Shown here piece after piece: positions 60,299 to 64,000 of a stretch of DNA of 64,000 nt. Origin of the DNA: Patiria miniata (Eukaryota > Echinodermata > Asteroidea > Valvatida > Asterinidae); the NCBI RefSeq assembly GCF_015706575.1, contig NW_024037072.1, positions 24,119,162-24,183,161 on the forward strand. Reading direction: 5' to 3'. The notes beneath the pieces are model-generated. The model saw only the letters and a list, made by a program, of their open reading frames with translations. It was not told where the DNA came from and searched no databases. The stretch's first letter is position 1. Each line of letters opens with the position of its first letter. The translations under genes were made by a program, and so were the position numbers.

Positions 60299-63233
60299 AA
60301 TGTTCGGAACTCTCACAGGTATTTAAGCTGTACAGAAAAATGATGATCATGTCATGTCATCTTTCATTTTCTTTTCAATTTTTGGTGGGTTCACCTTAGT
60401 TTGACTTTTCGAGAAATTGTCACCCAAAGAAGATAAGCCCATTTTCCCACGGCATTCTGAACTAGTGTCCAAGCCTACAACACCTGCTTTTATACACTGT
60501 TAGTTTTACACACCGTTAGATTTACACACAGTTAGACACCCAATTTTGGCAACACCCCCAGCGTATTAAGTACATAGTGTTTCTTCATTTATCTTATAGT
60601 TTAATTATTATTACTAATTTAATATTTAATTGTTTATTTCCTTTTTTGTGTACCCAATTTACTTTATTCTACCATTTGTATTAGTTTATAATTTCCCCTT
60701 ACCTTTTGTTGTTTTTCAGCAAAACCTTCCATACTTCCTTCCGTACTTCCGTACTTCCATCCTACATCTGTACATCAAAACCTCATTTCTGCAATTGATT
60801 CTACTCATGTCAGTCCGCTCAACAGTATTTCGATATTGAACTGTAAATAAAGCCTTAATTTAAAGGAAGTGTATATTGTACTATGGGACAACTTCTTCAT
60901 AACTCGAGTCTATAGCTGCAGTCGGCTATAGATGGGTTTAGGCCTATATACAGGCTAGGTGTGCAGTGCACCGTGATGGTTGCAGACCGTTCCAGCAAGT
61001 ATTATAAAACTGCCAACATAGTTATGCTCACAACTCACGGTACTTCAGACACCCTTCATAAAGCTTATTTTATCGTCTTTCATTATCTGTTCAAACTTCT
61101 TGGGGGTAATCCAATGACCTGGGAGAATTTCCATCGCCATTTTGAAAAATGATGTCAGCACGCTGCGCTCTATTGCAAAATAGAGCAAATTTAGGGTTTA
61201 ATTTCATCAAAATTTCACAGAAATACAGTGTCGCATTCTTAATCACGCCTTTTAACACTTTTTTTTTTAAACCCTCAACCTCATGGCCCACAAAAATGAT
61301 AAGTGCATACAAATCGAGATGTGCCCGCGCCGGCAAAACTAGCCTGCGCGTTCAATGAGTCTCCATTATAATGTATATGGAGATCAATGCATAACTGCAA
61401 AACATGACCAAGATGTATTCCTCCAGAGTTTTTCCCCACGAATTGGCAAAATTTTAATTACTTCGATTAATAAGAAACATGCATGGGTTTGTTTTCTCTT
61501 TCTCAAGATACAAACTTAAGGGGGGGGGGGGCCGTAACTTTGAAACTATGATCTACAATGCTTTCTCCAAAACTAGGCAATTTTGGGCCCCATACTTGTA
61601 TAACATTATGGTCGAGGGGGTGTTGGGAACTGAGTCCTCGCGTTGGGCCAAGTTATTCTTGCCCTGTAAATCATGTAAGAAATGGCATGGTTAGGCAGGT
61701 TGAAGTGGTGATTTTCAGTAAAAGTAATTTTCCCCGCAGTTTACTTGAAAAACATATACCGAAATTCCCAAACGATATGACAGACGCTAGGGCATCCCAA
61801 TGTTAAATACCCATAGGCGTAATTGAGCTTTTTCCCACGGCGGCGTGAAAAGTCCCCATGTAAACCAAAGTTGACTGCAGGTTGCAGACCAGTAAATCGG
61901 TCCGAAATTGCCTACGCCGGCCAGATCACGATTTGCATGCCCTTAAAATCTTCAGTATTTGAGCATGCTGTGGGCCATGAACTTGAGAGTTTGTAAAAGA
62001 TATGGGTCACAAGCCGTGCACATGACTGCAGTGAGCTTGTAGTTCCGTTCAATTTGGATGAAATTGGGGCCCTTAAAGCGCTCTATTTTGCAATGGAGTG
62101 TAGGCATCGTTTTTCAAAACGGCGATGGGCTTCAGGACTATTTTCAGGGGTGATCATCTTCGGATGGAAATTTCCCCTAAAAGTCATCAGTTGACCCCCC
62201 CCCCCCACCCCCCCCCAAAAAAAAAATGAAAAAAAGAAAGATGATGAAATAAGCTTTAATCTGATGTGTCTCGAACACCTTGGCGAGTTGTGAGTATATT
62301 TTCCCGAATTGCTGAAGTGGGAGCATTTACCATTGGGCTCTTTGGAAGTTTATTTACTGGTCTGCAACCTGAAGTTTGATTAAGTACGCCTTTTTGTCGA
62401 TGAGCTTCCGGACCCCTCCGTGACCCTTCTATATGGGCATTTTATACTGGGAACGTTGCCCTTTCTTTTGCTATAATTTTTTTTGACAGAATGATTTCTA
62501 ATCGTAATCACCCCAAGAAAAATTCATGTTGGAATTTTCTCTTGGCATTTTATAAGAAAGAAAAGATAAGAAATCAGTTGGAGGTTGGTAAAGACGAATT
62601 TTACTTACGACCTTTCACATCCGGATTTTCGTACCTATAGGTCTTCTTGTTCGATCATGTTTGTTTTCATATCGGGTACTTTCGTGAGACAGTTCTTATC
62701 ATCGGTCGTTTTAGATACGTTTGTAAATGAGAATTAGTCCTTCAATTTATTCAAAGAAATTGTGTGTCCCAAAAGATATTTAGGACATTTTAGTCTCCTA
62801 TTTAAGTTTCAGTTTTTAACCAATGACCGCCACAACATTAATTATTTCATAAATGTTCCTCTTTGTACAAGTGCTCAGAGTTCCACTATAGTCCACATGT
62901 ATATTAGATTTTTGGAAGTGTGAGGTCAATTTTTGGCAAGACACCTCTCTTTCACGTCATGAGATTTTTCAGTTTCCCATTATTGAGATGCTAGTAACAA
63001 TTTTACAAACGCCTTTTCTGAGGGTGATTTTCCTAAGAAATCAATGTACCAAAAATACTTTTAAAAACTCCGACTTTTACACGCTAATTTTCCGATTCGA
63101 GGGGTCCGGCGGAAGCTAGCACGCCACCAGGGGTCAGTTTCAGGCTCCATTACTTGTAGTCCGGTTCCCTGTCCCCATTGTCATTCGGACTTCAAATATC
63201 GGGGGACAGGTAATAGCTAGCGGTAAATCTACC

Positions 63234-63849
63234 GGCGGCCGCCCGGTAGTCCGAAGGTCCGATAGTCCAAAGGTTCTTTAGTCTTAAGGTTCGATAGTCC
63301 GAATGCACAAAATTAACATAAGAGGGGGTTCGTTAGTCCGAAAATGAAATAAGGTTCGTTAATCCGAACATTTGCAAGTTTCATTAATCCCAAGTTCATT
63401 AGCCCGAATTAGGTTCATTTATCCGAAGGTTCGGTAGTCCGAATTTAGAATAAGGTTAATCAGTCCGAAGGTTCAATAGTTCGAAACGAAAATAAGGTTA
63501 TAGTCCGAAGGCTCAGACTATCGAACCTTATTGTCGATTCGGACTATCGCACCCTATCGTCTATTCGGACTATCGAGCCTTCGGATTAATGAACCTTATT
63601 CTATTTTCGGACTAATGGGCCCTTCGGACTATCGAACCTTCGGACTATCGATCCTTATTGTCAATTCGGACTATCAAACCCTACGGTATATTCGGACTAT
63701 CGAACCTTATCATCTATTCGGATTATCGAACCGTATTGTCTATTCGGACTATCGCACCCTTTCCCACCCTATTCTATTTTCGGACTAATGGGCCCTTCGG
63801 ACTATCGAACCTTCGGACTATCGAACCTTCGGACTATCGGGCTGTAACC
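63234..63849. mobile_element. Foldback MITE with TTCGGACTATCGAACC repeats, copy 2
   Basis: Same family and same site in the large repeat as 28224-29277, but without the nested Harbinger-like MITE. Flanked by AAATCTACC (63225-63233, 63850-63858). Confidence 0.75.
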
Positions 63850-64000
63850 AAATCTACCATACATCAGTCGGCATCCTGCCTGACGTACGCAAATGATATG
63901 CATGACGGGAACAGGTCAGAATCCCGACTCCAGAATTGAAATTCACACCGGTAATGTTTATACGGCCTTTACTGAACATTTATTTCAACGTTGTATGACA

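Larger units (their letters stand above)
59257..64000. repeat. Large interspersed repeat, copy 2 (runs off the window)
   Basis: Matches 24527-29440. It contains, relative to that copy, a TTAA MITE (59788-60298) and an extra block at about 61955-63180. Segments at 61015-61210 and 61868-61895 recur inverted at 62064-62375 (CTCTATTTTGCAAT, TTTACTGGTCTGCAACCTG), so this part is itself a complex inverted repeat. Confidence 0.75.

Overview
This is eukaryotic nuclear DNA: split genes with GT-AG introns, AATAAA signals, tRNA-derived SINEs, LINEs and very many short DNA transposons. The gene content (a complete-looking AIDA gene, a type II membrane glycosyltransferase, P-like and Penelope-like elements, foldback MITEs) suggests a marine invertebrate deuterostome, with an echinoderm as my best guess. 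Species cannot be fixed from the sequence alone.

Host genes. (1) At 1121-2654 (+) lie the last two coding exons of an unrecognised gene. (2) At 8116-23380 (-) lies AIDA (axin interactor, dorsalization-associated). Nine exons join in phase from the start codon to the stop; one short exon expected between 14.9 and 18.5 kb was not found. (3) At 31250-35978 (-) lies a two-exon type II membrane glycosyltransferase with a DSD motif, whose first exon carries one in-frame TAG. (4) At 50350-50610 (+) is a weaker candidate: a signal peptide followed by a CxxC segment.

Everything else is mostly mobile DNA, often nested. From 36.5 to 50.0 kb one I/Nimb-type LINE is split twice: by a 366-bp Harbinger-like MITE, and by an 8.3-kb P-like DNA transposon (29-bp perfect terminal inverted repeats, 11-bp subterminal inverted repeats, a THAP-domain exon). 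The P-like element itself contains foldback elements, one of which holds a Penelope-like fragment with a hammerhead-ribozyme core. From 50.7 to 57.7 kb lies a broken but young Ty3/gypsy-type LTR element with a zinc-finger ORF. A ~4.9-kb repeat unit occurs twice (from 24.5 kb and from 59.3 kb to the window end), each copy with its own later insertions.

The most unusual theme is a set of foldback elements flanked by 8-bp (sometimes 9-10-bp) target duplications, whose inner arms are arrays of 16-17-bp repeats. At least four sequence-distinct families occur here (15.4/19.5 kb, 23.9 kb, 28.2/63.2 kb, 44.4 kb), plus a related GGGTC-rich one at 13.5 kb. Two further MITE families carry TTAA ends, and one 909-bp element has a 10-bp duplication and ~270-bp arms.
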